A stretch of 5,893 nt of DNA from Thermotoga sp. (GTDB lineage Bacteria > Thermotogota > Thermotogae > B3-G13). The stretch is taken from assembly GCA_003641555.1 (NCBI GenBank), contig QNAT01000089.1, positions 1 through 5,893 on the forward strand. The letters are read 5' to 3'. The notes under the pieces were generated by a model. The model was not told where the DNA came from. It was given only the letters and a program-made list of their open reading frames with translations, and searched no databases. The position numbers and the translations under genes are program-made. Positions 1 to 5,591 of this stretch are shown piece by piece; the stretch's first letter is position 1; every line of letters starts with the position of its first letter.

Positions 1-380
1 AGGAGCAAAGTGAGGTTTCTTGTATATTTTTCTATCTTCTTCCTTCCTTCCTCACCTTCTCTGGCCAATTCCTTTAATTTCGGAAGAACTGCCGTCAACA
101 TTTGAATTATGATGGCAGCGTTTATGTAAGGAGTAACGCTCATAGTGAATATGGAGAAATTCCTCAAGGCTCCACCAGCAAATACATCGAAAAATCCTAT
201 AAAACCTCCAAACGCTCCTTGTCCTGCCATACTTGAAAAGAAATCTGTCCATCTATGCAGGTTTATACCCGGGATCGGTACGTATATACCAAGTCTGAAA
301 ACAGCAAGCATGGCAAGGGTAAAGAAAATCCTCCGACGGAGTTCAGGTATTTCAAAAGCGTTTCTAAGTGTCTTCCACAC
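1..380 (-). CDS. secY: SecY preprotein translocase channel subunit, N-terminal 126 residues (3' end beyond the window)
   Basis: SecY is the pore subunit of the SecYEG translocon in the inner membrane. The frame starts at GTG 378-380 and stays open to base 1, so the gene is cut by the window edge. Visible parts are a short cytosolic N-terminus (MWKTLRNAFEIPELR), TM1 at about residues 17-37 ending in the VPIPGI motif, the plug region at about 45-72 (GFFDVFAGGAL), and TM2 at about 75-98 with SVTPYINAAIIIQ, the equivalent of the usual MPYI(T/S)ASIIIQ. The cytosolic loop REGEEGRKKIEKYTRNLTLL follows. FTMSVTPYI and REGEEGRKK match my memory of Thermotoga SecY closely. The GTG follows the rplO TAA with no spacer and in the same frame. 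The ribosome site GAGGTGAT lies inside the end of rplO, so translation is probably coupled. Identity is certain; the missing part is inferred to lie to the left. Confidence 0.97.
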   Translation of the reverse strand, partial: MWKTLRNAFEIPELRRRIFFTLAMLAVFRLGIYVPIPGINLHRWTDFFSSMAGQGAFGGFIGFFDVFAGGALRNFSIFTMSVTPYINAAIIIQMLTAVLPKLKELAREGEEGRKKIEKYTRNLTLL

Positions 381-824
381 TTATATCACCTCTACCTTTC
401 CACCCGCAGCTTCTATCTTTTCTCTCGCTGTCTTACTGAGTTTATGTGCTCTTACCGTTAACTTTTTGGAAACGTTGCCCGTTCCTAAAATCTTTAGACC
501 ATCATTTAACTTTTTTATTATTCCCTTATCAAGAAGAATTTGAGGATCGATTAATTCTCCATCGTTAAAAACTTTGTTTAATCTACCGATGTTCACTACA
601 TTATAAACTTTACGATTGAAATTCTTAAAACCAACTTTTGGAAGCCGCCTTTGTAAAGGCATCTGTCCGCCCTCAAACCCGGGTCTAACTCCTCCACCAC
701 TGCGCGATTTCTGACCTTTATGTCCTCTGGTAGAGGTTTTTCCATGCCCTGAACCCGGTCCTCTACCTACCCTTTTAGGTTTCATTCTCGCACCTTTACT
801 GGGACCAAGTGTACTCAGTTTCAT
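381..824 (-). CDS. rplO: 50S ribosomal protein L15
   Basis: L15 is a late-assembling 23S rRNA-binding protein of the large subunit. The long basic N-terminal tail is typical: [21 protein letters not shown], then [28 protein letters not shown] at about residues 45-65, and a globular C-terminal domain ending AGGKVEVI. The length of 147 residues is normal. Two adjacent ATG codons are possible: 825-827, which makes an ATGA overlap with rpmD, or 822-824, which makes TGATG. I chose the second because it lies 8 nt after the AGGAG core, as in neighbouring genes, whereas the first is only 5 nt away. It also restores the usual MKL beginning of the family. The stop is TAA, immediately followed by the secY GTG. 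Confidence 0.97.
   Translation of the reverse strand: MKLSTLGPSKGARMKPKRVGRGPGSGHGKTSTRGHKGQKSRSGGGVRPGFEGGQMPLQRRLPKVGFKNFNRKVYNVVNIGRLNKVFNDGELIDPQILLDKGIIKKLNDGLKILGTGNVSKKLTVRAHKLSKTAREKIEAAGGKVEVI
385..392 (-). promoter_or_regulatory. Ribosome binding site of secY, inside the last codons of rplO
   Basis: GAGGTGAT on the minus strand is an 8-nt match to the complement of the 16S 3' end. Four bases (ATAA, containing the rplO stop) separate it from GTG 378-380. It decides the GTG start and places the secY ribosome site within rplO coding sequence. Confidence 0.8.
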
Positions 825-1024
825 CATCTATCCTCCTTCTGTTCATCCAGTATTTCATACTTTACCATATGTTTTATCTTATCCACCATACCGCGAATCA
901 CAGGTGTGTTATCCTTTACAACACTTTGACCTATTTTCCTCAACCCAAGAGCTTTCACAGTATCCCTTTGATCCTTCTTAAATCCGTATCGACTTCTTGT
1001 CAATGTGATCTTTATCTTGGCCAT
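824..1024 (-). CDS. rpmD: 50S ribosomal protein L30
   Basis: L30 is a small non-universal protein of the large subunit. The 66-residue product has the short bacterial form: the first strand [11 protein letters not shown], then the loop [25 protein letters not shown], then [22 protein letters not shown] with a charged tail. The order rpsE-rpmD-rplO is the standard context and supports the call. The start ATG 1022-1024 lies 4 nt after the rpsE stop. The only upstream ribosome-binding candidate is a weak AGGGG at 1034-1038 inside rpsE, so translation probably relies on coupling to rpsE. The stop TGA overlaps the rplO start by 1 or 4 nt, depending on which rplO ATG is used. Confidence 0.96.
   Translation of the reverse strand: MAKIKITLTRSRYGFKKDQRDTVKALGLRKIGQSVVKDNTPVIRGMVDKIKHMVKYEILDEQKEDR
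831..838 (-). promoter_or_regulatory. Ribosome binding site of rplO
   Basis: AAGGAGGA on the minus strand lies within the 3' end of rpmD. Its spacing favours the second of two consecutive ATG codons (822-824) over the first (825-827). Confidence 0.75.
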
Positions 1025-1028
1025 ATGT

Positions 1029-1556
1029 TCATGCCCCTACTTTCTTACCTTCAAATACTTCTTTCACACTCATGCCTCTATATCTAGCTATATCAGATGG
1101 AGAACGCAATTGTTTTAATCCATTCATAACGGCATACGCAACAGTCAAAGGGTTATTGGATTTTATGGATTTTGCCAGTATATCTTTTATACCTGCTAAT
1201 TCCATGATCGACATCACCGTACTGCTCGCTATCAATCCTGTACCAGGCGCTGCAGGTTTCATTATGATCATACCTGCATCACTTCTGCCAATGATTTCAT
1301 GAGGTATCGTGCCTCTGGGATTTAAAACCACATCTATCATAGCCTTTTTAGCATTCATCGCTCCTTTTCTGATAGCAGTCGGAACTTCATTGGCATTTCC
1401 CACGCCTACACCTACTTTACCTTTTTTGTCTCCAACTGCTACTATTGCTCTAAAGCCCAATCTTTTCCCACCTTTAACAACTTTTGTAACACGCTTTATA
1501 TTCAAAACCTCTTCTTCAAATTCTTCTTCACCCATAATTTTCCCATTTTGAATCAT
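1029..1556 (-). CDS. rpsE: 30S ribosomal protein S5
   Basis: S5 binds the central part of 16S rRNA and contributes to decoding accuracy and mRNA entry. The double-stranded-RNA-binding-like N-terminal domain (about residues 17-80) has [41 protein letters not shown] and TIPHE. The C-terminal domain has [24 protein letters not shown] and [15 protein letters not shown] start at ATG 1554-1556, giving 175 residues, because it sits 8 nt after the AGGAG core. The upstream in-frame ATG 1560-1562 is only 2 nt away and would add two residues. The protein is oddly diverged at normally Arg/Gly positions: GAxR is AGM (M96), and the usual IAGG.VR is IASSTVM (S111, S112, M115). See findings. The stop TGA is 4 nt before rpmD. 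Confidence 0.97.
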   Translation of the reverse strand: MIQNGKIMGEEEFEEEVLNIKRVTKVVKGGKRLGFRAIVAVGDKKGKVGVGVGNANEVPTAIRKGAMNAKKAMIDVVLNPRGTIPHEIIGRSDAGMIIMKPAAPGTGLIASSTVMSIMELAGIKDILAKSIKSNNPLTVAYAVMNGLKQLRSPSDIARYRGMSVKEVFEGKKVGA

Positions 1557-1564
1557 ATACATCT

Positions 1565-1570
1565 CTCCTC
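1565..1570 (-). promoter_or_regulatory. Ribosome binding site of rpsE
   Basis: GAGGAG on the minus strand lies between the rplR stop (1574-1576) and rpsE. It is 2 nt from ATG 1560-1562 but 8 nt from ATG 1554-1556, the usual distance in this operon, so it favours the downstream start. Confidence 0.65.
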
Positions 1571-1573
1571 AAA

Positions 1574-1942
1574 TCAAAATTTTAAACCATTTTCTCTTGC
1601 CTTAGATGCAAGAGTAGCAACTCGTCCATGATATTTGTAACCGCCTCTATCGAAGACTACACGTGTTATTCCAGTAGAAATGGCTTTCTTTGCTATGATT
1701 TCTCCTACTTTTCCTGCTGCCACTTTATCCCATGTCTTTGCAAGAGATGTACGAATCGACGGTTCTAATGTGGATGCACTGACGAGCGTTTTCCCCTCAT
1801 CATCGTCTATGATCTGGGCATAAACGTGCTTTAAACTTCGGTAGACACATAATCTTGGAATACTCTTCGTTCCCTTTATCTTCATCCTCAATCTTTTATG
1901 CCTTCTTTTTCGCATATCATTTCTGATCTTTTTTTTAATCAT
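1574..1942 (-). CDS. rplR: 50S ribosomal protein L18
   Basis: L18 binds 5S rRNA and, with L5, places it in the central protuberance. From ATG 1940-1942 the product is 122 residues, the usual family length. It has a basic N-terminal arm ([19 protein letters not shown]), then [27 protein letters not shown], the TLVSASTLE motif at about residues 55-63, and the conserved end [26 protein letters not shown]. The frame stays open upstream to 1990, but those 16 codons lie within rplF in another frame and are not conserved, so I rejected that start. The chosen ATG is 4 nt after the rplF TAG. A weak AAGGT at 1951-1955, in the last codons of rplF, is 8 nt upstream of it. Translational coupling with rplF is likely. 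Confidence 0.97.
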   Translation of the reverse strand: MIKKKIRNDMRKRRHKRLRMKIKGTKSIPRLCVYRSLKHVYAQIIDDDEGKTLVSASTLEPSIRTSLAKTWDKVAAGKVGEIIAKKAISTGITRVVFDRGGYKYHGRVATLASKARENGLKF

Positions 1943-1946
1943 ATAT

Positions 1947-2507
1947 CTATACCTTCTTTCCTTCCTTCCGTCTAACGTATTCGCCTTCATATCTTACGCC
2001 CTTGCCTTTGTAGGGCTCCGGCTTCCGATGTGATCTTATGTTAGCCGCTATCTGTCCAACCAGTTCCTTATCTATACCTTTAACCACAATGGTCTTCTGA
2101 TCGGGCACCTCAAATTCAATCCCTTCCGGTGCAGTTACTTCAACTGGATGTGCAAACCCAAGGTTTAATATCAATTTCTTACCGCTCAATTGGACTCTGT
2201 ATCCTGTACCCTCTATCTTGAGTCGTTCTTGATATCCTTGTGAAACCCCAACTATCATATTTCTCATAAGAGACCAATATAGACCATAGTAAGCATTTGC
2301 CTTCTTGAGATCACTCTTTCTAATAACCTTATATTTTTGGGGTTTCAGCTTTACTTCACTATCTGCTATCTCGAATTCAACGTAAGGTTTGTATTCCATA
2401 GATAACTCTCCCTTTGGACCTTTAACTCGAACTATTTTATCTTCACAGTTAACATCAACGCCATCAGGAATTTTTATCGGCTGCTTAGCCAATCTTGAAA
2501 GCCTCAT
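1947..2507 (-). CDS. rplF: 50S ribosomal protein L6
   Basis: L6 is a two-domain 23S rRNA-binding protein near the factor-binding region and the base of the L7/L12 stalk. The 186-residue product starts with [19 protein letters not shown]. It has the first-domain signature [11 protein letters not shown] at about residues 27-37, the interdomain segment [20 protein letters not shown] at about 88-107, [10 protein letters not shown], and the diagnostic C-terminal stretch [20 protein letters not shown] at about 158-177, followed by a basic tail. ATG 2505-2507 is preceded by AAGGAGG (2515-2521) at 7 nt. The gap to rpsH is 19 nt. The final codons (GAAGG...TAG) double as the weak ribosome site for rplR. 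Confidence 0.98.
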   Translation of the reverse strand: MRLSRLAKQPIKIPDGVDVNCEDKIVRVKGPKGELSMEYKPYVEFEIADSEVKLKPQKYKVIRKSDLKKANAYYGLYWSLMRNMIVGVSQGYQERLKIEGTGYRVQLSGKKLILNLGFAHPVEVTAPEGIEFEVPDQKTIVVKGIDKELVGQIAANIRSHRKPEPYKGKGVRYEGEYVRRKEGKKV

Positions 2508-2526
2508 CTTCTCTCCTCCTTACTCA

Positions 2527-2931
2527 TCACCATACTTTAGCGAGAATCTCTCCTCCCAATCCCTGGTTCCGTGCTTCTTTATCTGACATTACTCCTCTGG
2601 AGGTTGTAAGTATTGCAATACCTAATCCACCCATCACTCTTGGTAAGTGCTTATTTTTGTGATAAATCCTCCTGCCAGTATGAGATACCCTTTCGATTCC
2701 CTTTATCACGTGTGAAAGTCTATTATGTTCACCGTAATACTTCAAATAAATCCTCAGTATCCCTTGCTTCCCATCCTCAATGTATTTATGATCTCTTATA
2801 AAACCTTCACTTTTCAATACCTTTGCTATATCTCTCTTTAACTTTGATGAAGGTATATCTACATGTTCTTTAAATACTCTGTTGGCATTTCTTATCCTCG
2901 TAAGCATATCTGCTATAGGATCTGAATACAT
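2527..2931 (-). CDS. rpsH: 30S ribosomal protein S8
   Basis: S8 is a primary 16S rRNA-binding protein of the central domain. In E. coli it is also the translational repressor of the spc operon. The product is 134 residues, a normal length. It shows [18 protein letters not shown] at the start, then [21 protein letters not shown], a middle [12 protein letters not shown], and the C-terminal rRNA-binding module [25 protein letters not shown] with the [11 protein letters not shown] end. The usual STSKG is TTSRG here, a mild change. I chose ATG 2929-2931, 7 nt after a perfect AAGGAGG. An in-frame GTG at 2947-2949 would overlap the rpsN stop, but translating from it would make the ribosome site coding and add six non-conserved residues. 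Confidence 0.98.
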   Translation of the reverse strand: MYSDPIADMLTRIRNANRVFKEHVDIPSSKLKRDIAKVLKSEGFIRDHKYIEDGKQGILRIYLKYYGEHNRLSHVIKGIERVSHTGRRIYHKNKHLPRVMGGLGIAILTTSRGVMSDKEARNQGLGGEILAKVW

Positions 2932-2937
2932 ATTATA

Positions 2938-2945
2938 ACCTCCTT
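2938..2945 (-). promoter_or_regulatory. Ribosome binding site of rpsH
   Basis: AAGGAGGT on the minus strand lies in the 14-nt gap between rpsN and rpsH. It fixes the rpsH start at ATG 2929-2931 and argues against the upstream in-frame GTG at 2947-2949. Confidence 0.85.
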
Positions 2946-3131
2946 TCACCAGCTTGCTTTTCTGACACCTGGTAATTTACCCTCGCTTGCCAATTTTCTA
3001 AAACATATTCTGCATATACCAAATTCTCCTATATACGCGTGAGGTCTACCACAAATCTTACATCTATGATATCCTCGAGTTTTATATTTTGGTTCTCTCT
3101 TTTGCTTTGCGATCAAAGATTTCTTTGCCAT
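2946..3131 (-). CDS. rpsN: 30S ribosomal protein S14, zinc-binding short form (type Z)
   Basis: S14 helps assemble the 30S head. The product is 61 residues, the length of the zinc-binding short form. It carries the zinc ribbon C24-x2-C27 (CKIC) and C40-x2-C43 (CRIC), the basic N-terminus [19 protein letters not shown], and the conserved end [21 protein letters not shown] 3129-3131 is preceded by AAGGAGGT (3137-3144) and lies 15 nt after rplE. With four intact cysteines, this is the zinc-dependent version rather than the Cys-free long form found in many bacteria. No second S14 gene is visible in the window. Confidence 0.98.
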   Translation of the reverse strand: MAKKSLIAKQKREPKYKTRGYHRCKICGRPHAYIGEFGICRICFRKLASEGKLPGVRKASW

Positions 3132-3146
3132 TGACTACCTCCTTGC

Positions 3147-3692
3147 TCAAGATTTGCTGAAAGGCATGCCGAAAAACTCTAACAACTTGCGTGCCTCTCT
3201 ATTTGTTTTAGAAGTTGTCACTATTATTATATCCATCCCTTGAATTCTCTTGATCTCATCGTAATCTATCTCAGGAAATATGAGCTGCTCTCCTATACCA
3301 AGTGCGTAATTTCCCCTTCCATCGAAAGAATTCTGGGAAACCCCATGAAAATCCCTAACTCTTGGTAAGGCAAGATTGATGAGCTTGTATAGGAATTCGT
3401 ACATCCGGTCTCCTCTCAGTGTAACTTTTAAGCCGATCGGCATACCTTTTCTGATCTTAAAAGCCGCTTCACTTTTTCGTGCTCTCGTAACCACAGGCTT
3501 TTGTCCTGCTATTTCTGCTAATTCTTTTGCATGTTGATCCACGATATCTGCATTTCTTGAGCCTTCTCCTATTCCCATATTGATAACGATTTTCTCAACG
3601 CGAGGAACCTGGTGAGGATTTTTGTATCCAAATTCTTTCATCATCTTTGGTATGATATCTTTTCTGTACATATTCTTTAATATAGACTCCAC
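3147..3692 (-). CDS. rplE: 50S ribosomal protein L5
   Basis: L5 binds 5S rRNA and contacts the P-site tRNA and S13 at the inter-subunit bridge. The 181-residue product has the standard blocks: [16 protein letters not shown] at about residues 32-47, [17 protein letters not shown] at about 58-74, [21 protein letters not shown] at about 78-98, [32 protein letters not shown] at about 123-143, and [27 protein letters not shown] near the end. The start is GTG 3690-3692 with AAGGAGGT (3702-3709) upstream; the 9-nt spacer is longer than at most neighbours. An internal ATG (residue 8) is an alternative but would remove the start of the N-terminal helix. Upstream lies an unusual 206-nt interval separating it from rplX, where other bacteria have a short gap. 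Confidence 0.98.
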   Translation of the reverse strand: MESILKNMYRKDIIPKMMKEFGYKNPHQVPRVEKIVINMGIGEGSRNADIVDQHAKELAEIAGQKPVVTRARKSEAAFKIRKGMPIGLKVTLRGDRMYEFLYKLINLALPRVRDFHGVSQNSFDGRGNYALGIGEQLIFPEIDYDEIKRIQGMDIIIVTTSKTNREARKLLEFFGMPFSKS

Positions 3693-3701
3693 CTTTACTT
3701 T

Positions 3702-3709
3702 ACCTCCTT
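3702..3709 (-). promoter_or_regulatory. Ribosome binding site of rplE
   Basis: AAGGAGGT on the minus strand overlaps the TAA (3708-3710) that ends the upstream small ORF. It supports the GTG start of rplE at 3690-3692. A ribosome finishing the small ORF would terminate on this site. Confidence 0.8.
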
Positions 3710-3902
3710 AATCCATCATATAATTATACTGTGGAAAGCAAACATCGATCACAAAGACACGGAAGCTGCAAAGAAAAAACAATTCAGCGAGTTCAAAGAG
3801 TTTTTCAATGGCATCCATACGATATTTTATCTCTGCTCTTTGTGTTTCTGGAGTAAATCCATCGTCTTTTCGCAGTAATATCATTATATCACCAATTATC
3901 AT
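3708..3902 (-). CDS. Unrecognised small ORF between rplX and rplE (64 codons, or 58 from an internal ATG)
   Basis: I do not recognise this product. The frame runs from ATG 3900-3902, which overlaps the rplX TGA as ATGA, to TAA 3708-3710, which touches the rplE ribosome site. The first ATG has no Shine-Dalgarno. The internal ATG 3882-3884 follows GGTGAT by 3 nt and is a better start, giving 58 residues (MILLRKDDGFTPETQRAEIK...). The middle (about residues 22-43 of the long form, AEIKYRMDAIEKLFELAELFF) could form an amphipathic helix. The rest (CSFRVFVIDVCFPQYNYMMD) is hydrophobic with two cysteines and looks unlike a ribosomal protein. Standard operons have no gene here. Its fit between neighbours suggests coupling, but the sequence also holds a long inverted repeat, so it may be a chance frame in an inserted or regulatory segment. 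Confidence 0.3.
   Translation of the reverse strand: MIIGDIMILLRKDDGFTPETQRAEIKYRMDAIEKLFELAELFFLCSFRVFVIDVCFPQYNYMMD
3750..3844. repeat. Long imperfect inverted repeat in the rplX-rplE interval
   Basis: On the minus strand the arm 3825-3844 (CACAAAGA, GCAGAG, then A-U-AAAA) can pair with 3750-3779. CACAAAGA pairs with TCTTTGTG (3750-3757) over 8 bp. After a 10-nt bulge (3758-3767), GCAGAG pairs with CTTTGC (3768-3773) with one G-U. Then come an A-U pair, one mismatch, and AAAA against a T run (3774-3779). The loop is 45 nt. It could be an RNA hairpin or the terminal repeats of a small element. There is no target duplication that I can see. Confidence 0.5.
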
Positions 3903-4249
3903 ATCTTATCTATCAATTCACCACACTTTTTACAAAACCTGATATGTTTTTTCTCCGATTCAATATACTTTCTTACCACCCTTGTGGGTTGCCCACAGTT
4001 GGGACACACCAGCATAACCTTATCCATGCGAATTGGAGCCTCTCTCTCTATTATTCCACCTTCTTTGAACTGTTGATTTGGCCTTTGATGTTTTTTTACG
4101 TAATTTACATGTTCTACTATGATCTTTCCTGTCTCCGGGAAGACACGCAAAACTTTACCAGTTTTTCCTTTATCTTTGCCAGATATAACCTTTACTATAT
4201 CATCTCTTCGGATCCTCAATTTTATCCTCTTTTTCAGAGTTGTTTTCAC
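3899..4249 (-). CDS. rplX: 50S ribosomal protein L24 with C-terminal zinc ribbon
   Basis: L24 starts 50S assembly by binding the 5' domain of 23S rRNA. The KOW motif lies at about residues 16-45 (DDIVKVISGKDKGKTGKVLRV), followed by VEHVNYVKKHQRPNQQFKEGGIIEREAPI. A zinc ribbon is visible as C82-x2-C85 (CPNC) and C106-x2-C109 (CKKC). The chosen start is GTG 4247-4249, 6 nt after AAGGTGGTG, giving 116 residues. A TTG at 4217-4219, preceded by GAGGAT at 4 nt, would give about 106 residues beginning MRIRRDDIV. That aligns better with the usual L24 N-terminus, so the first ten residues are uncertain. The stop TGA overlaps the following small ORF by 4 nt instead of leading directly to rplE. Confidence 0.96.
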   Translation of the reverse strand: MKTTLKKRIKLRIRRDDIVKVISGKDKGKTGKVLRVFPETGKIIVEHVNYVKKHQRPNQQFKEGGIIEREAPIRMDKVMLVCPNCGQPTRVVRKYIESEKKHIRFCKKCGELIDKI

Positions 4250-4255
4250 AATTCA

Positions 4256-4264
4256 CACCACCTT
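4256..4264 (-). promoter_or_regulatory. Probable ribosome binding site of rplX (GTG start)
   Basis: AAGGTGGTG on the minus strand is an imperfect Shine-Dalgarno 6 nt before GTG 4247-4249. A competing site, GAGGAT at 4224-4229, precedes the TTG at 4217-4219, so the site does not settle the start by itself. Confidence 0.55.
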
Positions 4265-4277
4265 ATACATGTATTCC

Positions 4278-4646
4278 CTATACAACCTCTGGAGCCAGGG
4301 AAATTATTTTCATAAACCTTTTTTCACGAAGCTCTCTGGCTACTGGTCCAAAGACACGGGTCCCTCGTGGTTCATTATTATTATCTATCAAAACTGCGGC
4401 GTTATCATCGAATTTTATGTAAGATCCATCTTTTCTTCTCATCTCTTTCTTACATCGAACTACAACTGCCCTTATTACATCACCTTTCTTGACTTCGCTG
4501 TTTGGCATTGCTTCTTTAACTGTGCCTATGATAACATCACCAACACTCCCATATCTTCTATACGAACCGCCCAATACTCTTATACATAACACCTTCTTAG
4601 CACCTGAATTATCAGCCACGTTGAGGACACTTTCTTGTTGTATCAT
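4278..4646 (-). CDS. rplN: 50S ribosomal protein L14
   Basis: L14 is a universal 23S rRNA-binding protein at the subunit interface and partner of L19. The 122-residue length is exactly typical. Conserved blocks are [48 protein letters not shown], then [29 protein letters not shown], and the hallmark [19 protein letters not shown] with a SLAPEVV end. The match to Thermotoga L14 as I remember it is very close. ATG 4644-4646 overlaps the rpsQ TGA by 4 nt. GGAGGAG (4654-4660) lies 7 nt upstream inside rpsQ. The stop is TAG, followed by a 28-nt gap to rplX. In the classical scheme this gene opens the spc section, but I see no promoter ahead of it. Confidence 0.98.
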   Translation of the reverse strand: MIQQESVLNVADNSGAKKVLCIRVLGGSYRRYGSVGDVIIGTVKEAMPNSEVKKGDVIRAVVVRCKKEMRRKDGSYIKFDDNAAVLIDNNNEPRGTRVFGPVARELREKRFMKIISLAPEVV

Positions 4647-4939
4647 ATTGCAACTCCTCCACTCTTTTCCTCTCCCAACTGACTCTTTTTCAGTATTTTT
4701 CTAACTCTCCATCTTTTTAATTTGCTCAGTGGCCTGCATTCCTCGATCTCCACCATATCCCCTATAGAACACTCACTATCTCTATCATCCGCATAGTACT
4801 TCTTGCTCTTCTTGATATACTTCTTAAATATAGGGTGTTTTTCCATAGTATTAACGAGTACAACAACCGTTTTTTCCATCTTGTCACTTATTACCGTTCC
4901 TACTTTTTTCTTATGTCTCGATAGCGTTACCATTTCCAC
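4643..4939 (-). CDS. rpsQ: 30S ribosomal protein S17
   Basis: S17 is an OB-fold 16S rRNA-binding protein needed early in 30S assembly. The 98-residue product shows the signature [20 protein letters not shown] at about residues 10-29, then [18 protein letters not shown] at about 35-52, and [24 protein letters not shown] at about 60-83. A short C-terminal tail ([15 protein letters not shown]) extends past the usual core. The start is GTG 4937-4939, 6 nt after AAAGGAG (4946-4952). An ATG two codons downstream (4931-4933) is possible but lies 12 nt from that site. The gene follows rpmC by 17 nt and overlaps rplN by 4 nt. The tail codons carry the rplN ribosome site, which may help explain why they are kept. 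Confidence 0.97.
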   Translation of the reverse strand: MEMVTLSRHKKKVGTVISDKMEKTVVVLVNTMEKHPIFKKYIKKSKKYYADDRDSECSIGDMVEIEECRPLSKLKRWRVRKILKKSQLGEEKSGGVAI

Positions 4940-4956
4940 TACATTCTCCTTTCCAT

Positions 4957-5154
4957 CTATCCTATGTTCAATTCTCTTTCCACGAGAATAGTTTTTATCC
5001 TTGCTATATCTCGCTTGGTTTCACGGATCTTAGATGTGTTATCCAGCTGATTTGTAGCAAGCTGCATTCTCAGATTAAAAAGTCTTCTCTTGTTTTCACT
5101 TAACAATTCACTGAGTTCTTGAACCGTTAGACTTCTAAGATCAGAGGTTTTCAA
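4957..5154 (-). CDS. rpmC: 50S ribosomal protein L29
   Basis: L29 sits near the polypeptide exit tunnel beside L23. The product of 65 residues is the usual length and forms the expected helical hairpin: [24 protein letters not shown] (about residues 6-29), the conserved turn [20 protein letters not shown] (about 30-49), and [16 protein letters not shown]. The start is TTG 5152-5154, which overlaps the rplP stop as TTGA. It follows a strong GGAGGTGA (5161-5168) with a 6-nt spacer, and no ATG or GTG is better placed. Stop codon TAG. The rare start codon and 4-nt overlap suggest expression coupled to rplP. Confidence 0.97.
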   Translation of the reverse strand: MKTSDLRSLTVQELSELLSENKRRLFNLRMQLATNQLDNTSKIRETKRDIARIKTILVERELNIG

Positions 5155-5579
5155 GATCGTTCACCTCCAAATGTCTTCCTTTCGACAATATGCGTCTTTA
5201 TCGGGAGTTTGGAAGAAGCAAGTGTTAATGCAGTTATAGCCATTTTTTTGGGAATACCCCCGATTTCTACTAATACCCTTCCGGGTTTAACAACTGCAAC
5301 CCATTTTTCAGGAGCACCCTTTCCCTTTCCCATCCTTGTTTCAGGGGGACGGGAAGTTATTGGCTTATCAGGGAATATTCTTATCCATATCTTTCCATTT
5401 CTTTTGAGCACCCGAGTCAAAGCAATACGCACCGCCTCTATCTGCCTATTCGTTATCCAGTGAGGCTCTAATGCCTTTAATCCCCATTCTCCAAAACTTA
5501 TTTCTGTTCCTCCTTTAGCTGCTCCCTTCATACGTCCTCTTTGCTGTTTTCTATATTTGATCCTTTTGGGTATCAACAC
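5151..5579 (-). CDS. rplP: 50S ribosomal protein L16
   Basis: L16 organises the A-site tRNA elbow region and the peptidyl-transferase surroundings. The 142-residue product begins [19 protein letters not shown] and has the blocks [28 protein letters not shown] (about residues 29-56), [39 protein letters not shown] (about 63-101), and the C-terminal [15 protein letters not shown]. The basic loop with RMGKGKG at about 82-88 is the tRNA-facing element. The start is GTG 5577-5579. GGAGG (5588-5592), formed in part by the rpsC stop TAG, lies 8 nt upstream. The stop TGA overlaps rpmC. The gap to rpsC is 12 nt. Confidence 0.98.
   Translation of the reverse strand: MLIPKRIKYRKQQRGRMKGAAKGGTEISFGEWGLKALEPHWITNRQIEAVRIALTRVLKRNGKIWIRIFPDKPITSRPPETRMGKGKGAPEKWVAVVKPGRVLVEIGGIPKKMAITALTLASSKLPIKTHIVERKTFGGERS
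5161..5168 (-). promoter_or_regulatory. Ribosome binding site of rpmC
   Basis: GGAGGTGA on the minus strand is inside the last codons of rplP. It lies 6 nt before the TTG at 5152-5154 and is the main evidence for this non-ATG start. Confidence 0.8.
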
Positions 5580-5591
5580 GTAAGATCCCTC

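Noticed and set aside
40..58. TTCC tandem runs in secY (also near 1957-1969 in rplF)
   Set aside because: Both are explained by coding for charged Glu/Gly/Arg/Lys stretches and are too short to be a meaningful repeat.
52..252. Minus-strand 66-codon frame inside secY
   Set aside because: It is in a different frame from the conserved SecY N-terminus, which reads continuously from 380 to 1.
145..543. Plus-strand open frame of 132 codons opposite secY and rplO
   Set aside because: It lies antisense to two clear conserved genes, lacks a ribosome site, and its low-complexity composition is what the reverse of basic ribosomal sequence gives.
1943..1990. Upstream 16-codon extension of rplR
   Set aside because: It overlaps the end of rplF in another frame, is not conserved in L18, and a family-typical start exists at 1942.
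2932..2949. GTG start extending rpsH by six codons
   Set aside because: It would translate through the perfect ribosome site AAGGAGGT and adds non-conserved residues before the canonical [10 protein letters not shown].
3708..3902. Mobile element with transposase, or intron, in the rplX-rplE interval
   Set aside because: There is no transposase or reverse transcriptase sequence, no clear target duplication and no group I or II intron core in about 200 nt. Only an inverted repeat is supported.
3944..4315. Plus-strand open frame of 123 codons opposite rplX
   Set aside because: It overlaps rplX and the start of the other shadow frame, with no recognisable domain.
4119..4589. Plus-strand open frame of 156 codons opposite rplX and rplN
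   Set aside because: It is antisense to conserved genes, and its Ser/Phe/Tyr-rich product is a shadow of AT-rich coding sequence.
4939..4944. ATG followed at once by TAG just ahead of rpsQ
   Set aside because: This start-stop pair lies too close to AAAGGAG to be a good start and overlaps the rpsQ GTG; probably chance.
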